Positions 41,107-49,396 of a DNA stretch of 64,000 nucleotides are shown in pieces. Within the stretch, counting starts at the first letter, position 1. Each line of letters opens with the position of its first letter. The stretch spans positions 7,954 through 71,953 of the forward strand of contig DLGZ01000002.1 of assembly GCA_002482965.1 (NCBI GenBank), read 5' to 3'. This DNA comes from Verrucomicrobiaceae bacterium UBA7681 (GTDB lineage: Bacteria > Verrucomicrobiota > Verrucomicrobiia > Verrucomicrobiales > Verrucomicrobiaceae). Position numbers and translations under genes: made by a program. Below the pieces are notes generated by a model. That model made no database searches and had not been told where the DNA came from. It saw only the letters and a program-made list of their open reading frames with translations.

Positions 41107-44103
41107 ATGAGCATACGTCACGCCGCCTTTCTGTCATTCTTGTCCTTTTCAACTCTCGCCGTGTTGGCGGATGAATTTCCGAAGCCCTTCAACACCGAGA
41201 AAGGCGATCCGATGCCTGCCGAAGAGGTGGCGCGGACGATGGAACTGCCCAAGGGCTTCAAGTGCGTGGTGTTTGCCGCCGAGCCGGATGTGCAGCAGCC
41301 GATCGCGATGAGCTGGGACACCAAGGGCCGGCTGTGGGTGGCGGAAAACTATACGTTTGCGGAAACACCCATGCGCTGGGATACCAAGCTGCGTGACCGT
41401 ATCATCATCCTGGAAGACAAGGACGGCGACGGCAAACACGACGGGCGGAAGGTGTTCTGGGAGGGCGGCAGCTACCTGACAAGCGTGGAAACCGGCTACG
41501 GCGGCGTCTGGGTGCTGCACAACGGCACACTGAGCTTCATCGCGGATAAAAACGGCGACGACGTGCCGGATGGCGAGCCCGAGGTGCTGCTGGATGGTTT
41601 CAATGTGAAGACCATCGGCCATAACATCGTCAATGGACTGCGCTGGGGACCGGACGGCTGGCTGTATGGGCGCCATGGCATCACCGACACCTCCAGCGTG
41701 GGCGCACCGGGCACGCCAGCGGACAAGCGTGTGAAGATGAACTGCGCCATCTGGCGCTACCACCCGACGCTGAAGATCCTGGAAACCGTGGCGCATGGCG
41801 GTACGAACTCCTGGGGGCATGACTGGAATGCCGACGGCGAGCTGTTTATGATCAACACCGTCATCGGGCACCTGTGGCATGTGATCCCCGGTGCTTACTA
41901 CCGCCGCATGTTCGGCACGCATCTGAACCCGCATGTGTATGAGGTCATCGAGCAGACGGCGGATCACTTCCACTGGGATACCGGTTCAGAGAGCTGGAGC
42001 GACATCCGCAAAGGCATCAGCAACAAGACGCTCGAACTTGGCGGAGGTCACGCACATGTGGGCATGCTGATCTATCAGGGCGGCCTCTGGCCCAAGGAAT
42101 ACGAGGGCGCCATGCTCACCTGCAACCTGCATGGCAACCGCATCAACGTGGACAAGCTGGAGCGCCAGGGCTGCGGCTACGTGGGCAAGCATGCGCCCGA
42201 TTTCATGCAGGCCAAGGACAAGTGGTTCCGCGGCATCGACCTCCTCACCTGCCCGGATGGCAATGTGGTCGTCTCCGACTGGAGCGACAGCGGCGAGTGC
42301 CACGACAACGATGGTGTGCACCGGACGAGCGGGCGGATTTATAAGATCGTGTACGGAGAGCAGAAGAAGGCGGAACCGATCAATGTGGCGGCGATGAAGG
42401 ATGAGGAACTGGTGAAGCTGCTGTATTCGCCCAACAACTGGTGGGTGAGACAGGCAACCGAGTTGCGTCATGAAAGAGGTGTGTACGTGGCAGACTTGCC
42501 TGCAGCCTTGGGTCATTTGGAATCGGCGACCGCGGATGAGTCTGTCCGCTGTGCGTCAATCGATGTGATCTCATCCAGCTCGCCACCACCACTCATCACT
42601 AATCTCGCTCACATGGAGGAGCTTTATCAAAAAAGATTAAAAAGCGACAAAGCAGGACAAATGCATACGCGTCATATTGCGACTGACGCTGCGGCTGGGG
42701 AGGAATTGTACCGCAGTGCACGGCAAGATCCTTCCGGCCTCGTCCGCCTTCACATCGCCTCCGCACTCCAGCGCCTTCCCCTCGAATCTCGCTGGCCCAT
42801 CGCCACAGCTCTGGCCAAGCACGAAGAAGACGCCAACGACCGCCAGCAGCCGCTCATGATCTGGTATGGCATCGAGCCTGCCGTGGCGGCGGATCCGCTT
42901 AAGGGCGTGGAGTTGATCAAGGAGGCGAAGCTGCCCACCGTGCGCCGGCTGGTGGCGCGGCGAATCGCGGAGATGATTGAAGCGAAGCCGGAAGCGGTGG
43001 ATGCGCTGGTGGCGCTGATGACGGAGCAGAAGGACGTGCGTGATGATGTGCTCGCGGGCATTGCGGCTGGTCTGGACGGCTTCAGCTCTGCGAAGAAGCC
43101 GCAGGGCTGGGATGAGTTTGTTCGCGGTGTCGCACCAGAACCGGCTAAAGCCGGGACTACAATACAAAGCCTCTCCGTGGTGTTCGGCAGCGGTCGTGCC
43201 TCGGACGAGTTGATCGTCATCGTCAAGGCTGCGGATGGCGATGCGAATGCGCGGCTCAATGCTTTCAAGAGCCTCACGCGTAGCGCGAAGCCGGAGTTGT
43301 TGCCGGTGATTCGTGGGCTGATCAATGACAAGGTGCTGGGCATCGTGGCCCGCAGTGCTCTGGCGGCGTATGATGATCCGAACATCCCGAAGGCGATGCT
43401 GAATCCGTGGCCGGGTCGTAGCGAGGAGCAGCAGGCGGCGACGGTGGCCACGCTGACCTCACGCCCGAGCTACGCGAAGGCGCTGCTGGAAGCGATCAAG
43501 GCGAAGAAGGTGCCGACGACGGCGATCTCCCCTTTCCAGGCGCGGCAGATTCGCAGCTTGGGAGATGAATCTGTAAATACCTTGCTCACCCAAGTCTGGG
43601 GCGAAATTCGCGACACTCCTGAGGCGAAGAAGGCGGAATTTGCGAAGTGGGAGGGCCTGCTGACGCCTGACGTGGTTGCGAAGGCGGATCCGGCCAAAGG
43701 CCGCATGATCTTCATGGCGGCCTGCAGCGCCTGCCACAAGCTCTACGGTCAGGGCGGTGCCATCGGCCCCGAGCTGACGGGCAGCGACCGGCACAATCTG
43801 AAGTACCTGCTTGAAAACATTCTGGACCCCAGTGCTGTCGTGCCGGCGGATTACCGTGTGAGCGTGCTCAATCTGAAGGATGGCCGCACCATCACTGGCG
43901 TGATTCCTGAGCAGACTGAGCGAACTCTGACCGTGCAGACGCCTGCTGAGAGGCTGACGATTGAGCGGGCGCAGATCGTGAAGCAGGCGCAGCTTCCCGT
44001 GTCTCTGATGCCCGAAGGACTGCTGGCGGCGCTGGGAGATGAGAATGTGAAGAATCTCATCGCCTACCTGATGTCGAATGGGCAGGTGGAGATGCCGAAG
44101 TGA
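41107..44103 (+). CDS. Membrane-bound dehydrogenase-type protein with HEAT-like and c-type haem domains
   Basis: 998 residues from ATG 41107; 'MSIRHAAFLSFLSFSTLAVL' is a signal peptide. Residues about 40-430 match the putative membrane-bound dehydrogenase beta-propeller of Planctomycetes ('WDTKGRLWVAENYTFAETPM', 'ILEDKDGDGKHDGRKVFWEG', 'GLRWGPDGWLYGRHG', 'CHDNDGVHRTSGRIYKIVYG'). Residues 450-830 are helical HEAT-like repeats. The C-terminal region has a single haem c motif C873-S-A-C-H877 and a 'GPELTG' plus 'ILDPSAVV' Met-ligand region. It should oxidise a sugar or alcohol outside the inner membrane and pass electrons to a c-type chain. An in-frame short hairpin repeat lies at 43141-43154. 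Confidence 0.9.
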   Translation: MSIRHAAFLSFLSFSTLAVLADEFPKPFNTEKGDPMPAEEVARTMELPKGFKCVVFAAEPDVQQPIAMSWDTKGRLWVAENYTFAETPMRWDTKLRDRIIILEDKDGDGKHDGRKVFWEGGSYLTSVETGYGGVWVLHNGTLSFIADKNGDDVPDGEPEVLLDGFNVKTIGHNIVNGLRWGPDGWLYGRHGITDTSSVGAPGTPADKRVKMNCAIWRYHPTLKILETVAHGGTNSWGHDWNADGELFMINTVIGHLWHVIPGAYYRRMFGTHLNPHVYEVIEQTADHFHWDTGSESWSDIRKGISNKTLELGGGHAHVGMLIYQGGLWPKEYEGAMLTCNLHGNRINVDKLERQGCGYVGKHAPDFMQAKDKWFRGIDLLTCPDGNVVVSDWSDSGECHDNDGVHRTSGRIYKIVYGEQKKAEPINVAAMKDEELVKLLYSPNNWWVRQATELRHERGVYVADLPAALGHLESATADESVRCASIDVISSSSPPPLITNLAHMEELYQKRLKSDKAGQMHTRHIATDAAAGEELYRSARQDPSGLVRLHIASALQRLPLESRWPIATALAKHEEDANDRQQPLMIWYGIEPAVAADPLKGVELIKEAKLPTVRRLVARRIAEMIEAKPEAVDALVALMTEQKDVRDDVLAGIAAGLDGFSSAKKPQGWDEFVRGVAPEPAKAGTTIQSLSVVFGSGRASDELIVIVKAADGDANARLNAFKSLTRSAKPELLPVIRGLINDKVLGIVARSALAAYDDPNIPKAMLNPWPGRSEEQQAATVATLTSRPSYAKALLEAIKAKKVPTTAISPFQARQIRSLGDESVNTLLTQVWGEIRDTPEAKKAEFAKWEGLLTPDVVAKADPAKGRMIFMAACSACHKLYGQGGAIGPELTGSDRHNLKYLLENILDPSAVVPADYRVSVLNLKDGRTITGVIPEQTERTLTVQTPAERLTIERAQIVKQAQLPVSLMPEGLLAALGDENVKNLIAYLMSNGQVEMPK
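43141..43154. repeat. In-gene hairpin, CCGGCT-AA-AGCCGG
   Basis: A 6-bp stem with AA loop inside the dehydrogenase gene, in frame, encoding 'PAKAG'. Flanked by GAA and GACTAC, like the intergenic copy at 44358. Confidence 0.55.
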
Positions 44104-44104
44104 G

Positions 44105-44131
44105 CCAAGGCGACGGGGTCTCCCGACCCCG
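44105..44131. repeat. Short hairpin repeat, copy near menA
   Basis: CCAAGGCGA then CGGGGTC-TCCC-GACCCCG (44114-44131), two bases after the dehydrogenase stop. Partner of 26613-26640. The 301-base gap 44104-44404 also holds a third partial copy (CACGGGGTCAGG at about 44190 to CCTTGG at 44231-44236) and the hairpin at 44358. No gene seen. Confidence 0.6.
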
Positions 44132-44357
44132 GCTGGAAGGCTGGGAGTCAGACAGCAACGTCGCGAAGCAAAATCCACCGCCTGGGTGGCACGGGGTCAG
44201 GCTGCGGAGCCGCGAAGCGAAACCCGGGCACCTTGGGGCGGGCGGTTGAAGTTCCAATGTCCGAGTGACGAAGTGATTGCGGGAGCGTGGTCATTCGTCA
44301 TTGATTACCTTTGCTCGGTTCTGCATTCGTTGTTCGATCACACATCGGCTCGCGATT

Positions 44358-44379
44358 CCAGAACGAGCTAAAGCTCTGG
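44358..44379. repeat. Hairpin CCAGA-ACGAGCT-AAAGCTCTGG ahead of menA
   Basis: GAGCT-AA-AGCTC core within GAAC...GGAGTAC. Compare 43141-43154, which has the same GAAC..GCTAAAGC..G.ACTAC frame but a CCGGCT/AGCCGG stem. It lies 25 bases upstream of the menA start. Confidence 0.55.
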
Positions 44380-44404
44380 AGTACTTTCGTCATTCCCCTT
44401 CCCC

Positions 44405-45301
44405 ATGCCTCACCTCTTCGACTGGATCGCCGCTGCACGCCCGAAAACTCTTGGAGCGGCCATTGCGCCTGTGGTGGTGGGTTGTGCGCTGGCGGCGAAG
44501 ATTTCGGGGAGGTTCGACTGGTGGCTGGCCTTTTGCACGCTGGGAAGCTGCGGGGCATTGCAGATCGCGACGAATTTTTTCAATGACGCGCTGGATTCGA
44601 TCAAAGGTGCGGACACGCAGGCACGCATCGGCCCACGGCGCATCACGGCCAGCGGTGTGGCCTCGCCGGGAGCGGTGAAGTTCGCCGCGTGGCTGATGCT
44701 GGCGGTGGCGACGCTGCTGGCGGTGCCGTTGTTTGAGGCGCGGGGGCTGCCGATTCTGTTCATCGGCATTCCATCGCTGTACTTCTGCTTTGGCTACACC
44801 GGCGGGCCGCTGCCGCTGGCGTATCGCGGACTGGGAGAGTTGTTTGTGATTTTGTTCTTCGGCTTCGTGGCGGTGACGGGCACCGCCTTTGTGCAAACTG
44901 GCGAGTGGTATGAGGCGGCGGTGGTGGCAGGTTTTCAAATCGGCTGCCTGAGCACGGTGCTTATTGCCATCAACAACCTGCGCGATGTCGTGGAGGACGG
45001 GCAAACTGGCAAGAAAACGCTGGCCGTGCGCTTCGGCGTGGGGTTTGCGCGGGCGGAGATTGTTGGACTCATCGTCGCAGCGCATGCGGCAGGGATTTAC
45101 TGGTTTCAGCAGGGCTGGCCGCGTGCCTTCACGCTGCCGCTGATCACGCTGCCCATCGGCCTGTTCGTGGCCTGGCGGGTGATCGCCGAACCGCCGAGCC
45201 GGGGGCATAACCGCCTGCTGGCGATGAGCGGGGGGCAACTGCTGCTGTTTGCCGCGCTGATGTGCTGGGCCATTGTGAAGGCACGCGACGTGATGCCTTG
45301 A
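44405..45301 (+). CDS. menA: 1,4-dihydroxy-2-naphthoate polyprenyltransferase
   Basis: 298 residues, about eight membrane helices, UbiA superfamily. It attaches the polyprenyl chain to dihydroxynaphthoate in menaquinone synthesis. The first Asp-rich motif is in 'QIATNFFNDALDSIKGADT' and the second in 'INNLRDVVEDGQTGKKTLAV', the MenA pattern. The start 'MPHLFDWIAAARPKTL' fits the family. It is the first gene of menA-menC-menE, with 52 bases to menC. Confidence 0.93.
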   Translation: MPHLFDWIAAARPKTLGAAIAPVVVGCALAAKISGRFDWWLAFCTLGSCGALQIATNFFNDALDSIKGADTQARIGPRRITASGVASPGAVKFAAWLMLAVATLLAVPLFEARGLPILFIGIPSLYFCFGYTGGPLPLAYRGLGELFVILFFGFVAVTGTAFVQTGEWYEAAVVAGFQIGCLSTVLIAINNLRDVVEDGQTGKKTLAVRFGVGFARAEIVGLIVAAHAAGIYWFQQGWPRAFTLPLITLPIGLFVAWRVIAEPPSRGHNRLLAMSGGQLLLFAALMCWAIVKARDVMP

Positions 45302-45310
45302 GAAAATGTC

Positions 45311-45336
45311 GAATGACGAATGCGGAATGACGAATG
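45311..45336. repeat. Direct repeat GAATGACGAATG x2 in the menA-menC gap
   Basis: Two perfect 12-bp copies (45311-45322, 45325-45336) spaced by CG. An inverse-orientation match (CATTCGTCATT) is at 44292-44302. The cluster creates spurious open frames upstream of menC. Confidence 0.75.
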
Positions 45337-45353
45337 AAGGTCTCCGTCTCGAA

Positions 45354-46316
45354 ATGACGCCGCCCATTTACGTCCATGAATACCTCCTGCGCAGCGGGGT
45401 GGCGCTGAATGCGGTGTCGATGCGGCGGGTTTTTGCGGGTGCTCTGATCTGTGTGGATGGCGGCTACGGCTGTGTGCATCCGTGGCCGGAGTTTGGGGAT
45501 GCTCCGGTGGAGGAGCAGCTGCGTTTGCTCAACGAAGGGGTCACGACTCCAGTGACGGCCATGGCGCTGCGTTGTGCGGAGATCGATGGCGCGGCACGGC
45601 GCGCGGGGGTGAGTTTGTTTGAGGGGCTGGAGATTCCGCGCAGCCATTACTCCTGGAGTTTTGCCACGGACACCGAAGCGCAGACGGAGCGCGTGCTTGC
45701 AGAAGGATGGCCCGCGATCAAGGCGAAGGGGTTTGCGAACTACGGTGAGACAACGCGCTTCCTCGAAGGCTGCGCGAAGCGGTTTGAAGAGCAGGGCGTG
45801 CGGCTGCGGGTGGATTTCAACGGCGTGCTGGACCGGCTGACGTTCGGGAAGTTCATCGAGTTCATGCCACTACGGGTGTACCGTGCGCTGGATTTTGTGG
45901 AGGATCCCTTTCCGTATGATGCGGAAGCATGGGAGGCCGTGCGGCAAAAGTGGGGCGTGAAGCTGGCACTCGACAAAGGCTGGAGGGACGGCACTCAGGG
46001 ATTTGATGCGGTGGTAGTCAAACCGGCGCGGCGAGACTGGCGTATCGTGGCGCAAACCCACCCGCAGCACCCGCTGGTGCTCACGTCGGCAATGGACCAT
46101 GCGCTTGGCCAGATGTTTGCGGCGTATGAGGCGGCCGTGGCGCTGTCCGAGGGGCAGTCCCTTGATTTTTGCGGGCTGTGCACGGAGCATTTGTTTGAGA
46201 AGGACGCATTCTTTGAGCGTGTGACTTCGAATGGCGGCCATTTGTCGGCGGACCGCAGCGGCGGAGGCTTGGGATTTGGCGAAGTTCTGGAGGGTTTGCC
46301 ATGGCGACGGCTTTGA
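45354..46316 (+). CDS. menC: o-Succinylbenzoate synthase
   Basis: 320 residues from ATG 45354, chosen because the longer frame begins in the repeat at 45311. Enolase superfamily: Lys pair in 'WPAIKAKGF', metal ligands Asp in 'LRVDFNG', Glu in 'DFVEDPF' and the Asp of 'LALDKGW', then Lys in 'AVVVKPAR'. It dehydrates SHCHC to o-succinylbenzoate in menaquinone synthesis. Its 3' end overlaps menE by 16 bases. Sequence is divergent but the residue set and location are consistent. Confidence 0.88.
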   Translation: MTPPIYVHEYLLRSGVALNAVSMRRVFAGALICVDGGYGCVHPWPEFGDAPVEEQLRLLNEGVTTPVTAMALRCAEIDGAARRAGVSLFEGLEIPRSHYSWSFATDTEAQTERVLAEGWPAIKAKGFANYGETTRFLEGCAKRFEEQGVRLRVDFNGVLDRLTFGKFIEFMPLRVYRALDFVEDPFPYDAEAWEAVRQKWGVKLALDKGWRDGTQGFDAVVVKPARRDWRIVAQTHPQHPLVLTSAMDHALGQMFAAYEAAVALSEGQSLDFCGLCTEHLFEKDAFFERVTSNGGHLSADRSGGGLGFGEVLEGLPWRRL

Positions 46317-47428
46317 TCCTGAAGCCTGAGTTTTGGCATGACGGCAGCGTGTGGATCGCAGAGCCTGCGCCTTCCGATGAAGGGCGTGCGCTGGCAGAGT
46401 TCGCACGGCATGAACTGCAGATGCAGGACGCGTGTTTTTTTCAAACGAGCGGAACTGAAGGCTCACGCAAATGGGTGGGGCTGACGAAGGAGGCACTGCA
46501 AATTTCTGCACGGGCGGTGATCGCGCATTTCAACATCGCCACACGTGATCACTGGCTGCTGGCGCTGCCGATTCACCATGTGGGTGGTTTCGGGGTGCTC
46601 GCCCGCTCGTTTGTATGCGGCAGCCGAGTCACTGAACAGGTGGGCAAATGGAACGCTGCCGAGTTTGTGCAGAAGTGTGAAGAGGTGGGAGCCACGCTCG
46701 CATCGCTGGTGCCCACGCAGATTTTTGATCTGGTGGCGGCCAAGCTGACTGCACCTAAATCCATGCGCGTCGTTTTGGTGGGAGGCGGTGCACTGAACCG
46801 CGAACTGGAAACTGCTGCGCTGCAACTCGGCTGGCCCATTCACCGCACGTATGGGATGACAGAAACGGCTTCTGGAGTGGCCGCCCAACCAACCCCGGGT
46901 GCAGACATGAAGGTGCTGCCCATCTGGCAGGTGAGCACGGATGCGGAGGGGGTGCTCAGCGTGCGTGGAGAAGCGCTGGCCACTGGATATGCCACCTGCA
47001 CCGAAGGTGCATGGCACTGGGAGGCTATTCCCGCCGACACGGGGCTGCGTACTCGCGACCGCGTGGAAGTCCTGGAGGTTGAAGACAGGCGCTTCATCCG
47101 CTTCTTGGGCCGTGAATCTGGCACCGTGAAAATTCTTGGCGAGCTGGTGGCGCTGGAGCCGATCCAGGATCAAATCGAAGCCCTGAAACTCACGCTTGGA
47201 TTGCATGGGTCGGATGCGGCGGTGTGTGACGTTGCCGATCCGCGCAAAGAAAGCCGTCTGGTGCTGGCGGTGAGCGGGATGGACGCGTCAGATGCCGCAC
47301 GGCTACAAAAAGGCCTCAACGAAACGTTGAGGCCCTTGGAGCACCTTCAGGAGATGCGTCTTGTTAATACCATTCCCCGAAGCGAACTCGGCAAAGTGCG
47401 GCTGGCGGACCTGCGCGCACTGCTTTGA
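46301..47428 (+). CDS. menE: o-Succinylbenzoate-CoA ligase, short form
   Basis: 375 residues, about 80-100 shorter than typical MenE. ANL-superfamily motifs: P-loop 'QTSGTEGSRKWVGLTKEAL', 'VVLVGGGALNRELETAAL', 'RTYGMTETASG' and 'GLRTRDRVEVL', then the hinge and C-terminal Lys region 'IPRSELGKVRLADL'. It activates o-succinylbenzoate with ATP and CoA in menaquinone synthesis. The missing length is at the N-terminus. The last 120 bases carry a minus-strand terminator. Overlaps menC by 16 bases (translational coupling likely). Confidence 0.9.
   Translation: MATALILKPEFWHDGSVWIAEPAPSDEGRALAEFARHELQMQDACFFQTSGTEGSRKWVGLTKEALQISARAVIAHFNIATRDHWLLALPIHHVGGFGVLARSFVCGSRVTEQVGKWNAAEFVQKCEEVGATLASLVPTQIFDLVAAKLTAPKSMRVVLVGGGALNRELETAALQLGWPIHRTYGMTETASGVAAQPTPGADMKVLPIWQVSTDAEGVLSVRGEALATGYATCTEGAWHWEAIPADTGLRTRDRVEVLEVEDRRFIRFLGRESGTVKILGELVALEPIQDQIEALKLTLGLHGSDAAVCDVADPRKESRLVLAVSGMDASDAARLQKGLNETLRPLEHLQEMRLVNTIPRSELGKVRLADLRALL
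47312..47334 (-). terminator. Terminator for the minus-strand exported-protein gene, inside menE
   Basis: GGCCTCAACG-AAA-CGTTGAGGCC, a 10-bp stem, followed on the minus strand by TTTTTGTAG. It lies 103 bases past the stop of the minus-strand gene ending at 47438 and within the 3' coding end of menE. Confidence 0.75.
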
Positions 47429-47437
47429 AACTTGCGT

Positions 47438-48046
47438 TTATTCCTTCGGAGCCGAGCCATCCAGCGGGGTGATGACTGGGCGATCTTTCATCTCGGGGGA
47501 GATGAGGTAGTTTTTCGGGTTGGCCGGATCGGTGATGAAGGAGATGAGGAAGAGCTCTTCGATCTTGTCTGTGAGTGTTTCCTGAGAAGTGCGAACGGTG
47601 GCGTGGACGTAGCCCTTGTCCTTTTCTGCGACGAGCCCGAGCACGGTGACTTTGAGCGTCTCCTGCTTCCGCTTGGTGGCTTCAGGGGTGAGCTTGAGCT
47701 TTTTGTGCCAGGCTTCGCGATCCACCTGATAGAACTCCTGCGGCGACATCTTTTTGAGATCAGCCACACCTTTCACATCGTAGCCGGAGAGCATGTTCTC
47801 CTCGTCGGTCATGGTCGGTGCGTTTTCGATGATGCTAACCGTTTCACGCTGACGACGCTCCAGAGAAGCGGGCACCAGCAATTGCGATGCTGTTTTCCAG
47901 TCCTGCTGAACAACGGCGGTCAGGTATTTTTTCACCAGAGCGGCGCAAGGGTGATCCAGTGGCAACTGCTCCGCCTGGACCGGCAAAACGGTGAGGCTGA
48001 GAAGGGAGACAGCGAAGAGGGAACGAAGGAAAAAACGCACGTGCAT
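47438..48046 (-). CDS. Exported protein of unknown function
   Basis: 202 residues from ATG 48046. 'MHVRFFLRSLFAVSLLSLTV' then 'LPVQAEQ' is a signal peptide, so the product is periplasmic or exported. The mature part has a helical start ('DHPCAALVKKYLTAVVQQDW'), the family-like 'SQLLVPASLERRQRETVS' and strands ending in 'YLISPEMKDRPVITPLD'. No catalytic motif is seen. It converges on menE with 9 bases between stops; its terminator lies inside menE. Confidence 0.65.
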   Translation of the reverse strand: MHVRFFLRSLFAVSLLSLTVLPVQAEQLPLDHPCAALVKKYLTAVVQQDWKTASQLLVPASLERRQRETVSIIENAPTMTDEENMLSGYDVKGVADLKKMSPQEFYQVDREAWHKKLKLTPEATKRKQETLKVTVLGLVAEKDKGYVHATVRTSQETLTDKIEELFLISFITDPANPKNYLISPEMKDRPVITPLDGSAPKE

Positions 48047-48239
48047 AGAAAAGTTGGAAGTCGGGGAGGGTTTGTAGCCGCTGGCGGAATGCCCGTCAAA
48101 TAAAGAAAGCCGGACGGCCAGAGAGGCGGTGTACTGCGTATAAGAGAATGACAACTTGGTGCGTCCGCAGGATTTTTCTTTTCTTTGTGAACAATTCGGG
48201 CCTATTTAACGACAAAGCAGACTGTTACATGACAACATT

Positions 48240-48476
48240 ATGAAACACCTCATCTTCTCTATCATTACTGCTGCTAGCATTTCATCCTGCGCCACCGGCC
48301 CAGGTGCACAACAGGGGGCAGTCATTGGCGGCCTCGGCGGAGCTGCCGTCGGCGGCATCATTGGGTCTCAAAGTGGTCGTGGCCTCGAAGGCGCACTCAT
48401 CGGTGGCGGCCTCGGAGCCTTGGGCGGCAACGCCATAGGCAATGCCCAGGATCGTCGTCGCGGCTACTACTATTAA
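48240..48476 (+). CDS. Small glycine-zipper lipoprotein
   Basis: 78 residues. Lipobox in 'SISSCATG' after a hydrophobic signal. The mature part is a glycine zipper: 'GAVIGGLGGAAVGGIIGSQS' and 'GALIGGGLGALGGNAIGNAQ', ending in a Tyr-rich tail. Such proteins insert a helical hairpin into membranes, as in SmpA-linked or YMGG-like families; the role is unknown. Nearly identical to the next gene. Confidence 0.75.
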   Translation: MKHLIFSIITAASISSCATGPGAQQGAVIGGLGGAAVGGIIGSQSGRGLEGALIGGGLGALGGNAIGNAQDRRRGYYY

Positions 48477-48521
48477 GTCTTTCCAACCACCAAATTCTTC
48501 TCACACATCCAACAAACAAAC

Positions 48522-48833
48522 ATGAAAAATAGTCTTCTCACCCTTCTAACAGCCGTTTCACTGGTCTCCTGTGCTACGGGTCCAAATGCACAAACAGGCG
48601 CTGTACTCGGTGGCCTCGGCGGTGCCGCCGTCGGTGGCATCATCGGCAATCAAAGTGGTCGTGGCCTCGAAGGCGCTCTCATTGGCGGCGGTATCGGTGC
48701 CTTGGGCGGCAACGCCATTGGCAATTCCCGTGACCAGCGCAACTACTACCAAGGCCAGCAGCAGCAAGGCTATCGTGGACGCCAGCAGCAACAGGGCTAC
48801 TACGACCGCAACGGCAACTACCACTACTACTAA
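48522..48833 (+). CDS. Small glycine-zipper lipoprotein, tandem paralogue
   Basis: 103 residues, 45 bases after the previous gene. Same plan: lipobox in 'SLVSCATG', then 'GAVLGGLGGAAVGGIIGNQS' and 'GALIGGGIGALGGNAIGNSR'. It adds a Gln/Tyr-rich C-terminus ('YYQGQQQQGYRGRQQQQGYY', ending HYY) that the first copy lacks. The two are a recent tandem duplication by appearance. Function unknown. Confidence 0.78.
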   Translation: MKNSLLTLLTAVSLVSCATGPNAQTGAVLGGLGGAAVGGIIGNQSGRGLEGALIGGGIGALGGNAIGNSRDQRNYYQGQQQQGYRGRQQQQGYYDRNGNYHYY

Positions 48834-48884
48834 ACGCATCGCATCTTTGCTTGCAGAGCAACGATCCCCGGAGAGCCTCACCTG

Positions 48885-49394
48885 ATGATGTCAAAAATCG
48901 GTGAGGCTTTTCTATTTTTTCGTGAGAACGACTGGCGTGCGATTGTGGTGCGTCTGAACACGCGTGACACACATCCGCTGATCCAGTTCATCAAGTATGG
49001 CATCTGCGGTGTGGGATCGCTGACCCTAACCACGGCGATCTTTTATGCGCTGTCCAGATGGGGAACGTATCCTGCTCTCGTCAGCAGCGGTGTGTCCGAT
49101 GAGGTGCGTGCGCTCCACAGCATCTACAACAACATCATCGCCTTTTTCTTTGGCAACATCTTTGCCTATGTGACCAATTCCCTGTGGGTATTCACCCCCG
49201 GACGGCATCACCGGGTGCTTGAGTTTGTTTATTTTTCGGTGGTCAGTTCGACGGGGTTTGCCATCGGCCTGCTCTCCGGGCCGTACCTCATCAAGTGGTA
49301 CGGCATCAGCACATTGACCGCGCAGTTGCTGCTGATCATTTCGTCCACTCTGGTGAATTTCATTTGCCGGAAGCTCTTTGTTTTCAAGGGCTAA
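48885..49394 (+). CDS. GtrA-like membrane protein
   Basis: 169 residues (start ATG 48885 or 48888) with four membrane segments: 'YGICGVGSLTLTTAIFYALS', 'IYNNIIAFFFGNIFAYVTNS', then two near 'FVYFSVVSSTGFAIGLLSG' and 'LTAQLLLIISSTLVNFICRK'. 'NSLWVF' in the second loop is typical. GtrA proteins are thought to flip polyprenyl-phosphate-linked sugars in wall or O-antigen decoration. Followed after 2 bases by trmL. Confidence 0.88.
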   Translation: MMSKIGEAFLFFRENDWRAIVVRLNTRDTHPLIQFIKYGICGVGSLTLTTAIFYALSRWGTYPALVSSGVSDEVRALHSIYNNIIAFFFGNIFAYVTNSLWVFTPGRHHRVLEFVYFSVVSSTGFAIGLLSGPYLIKWYGISTLTAQLLLIISSTLVNFICRKLFVFKG

Positions 49395-49396
49395 GC

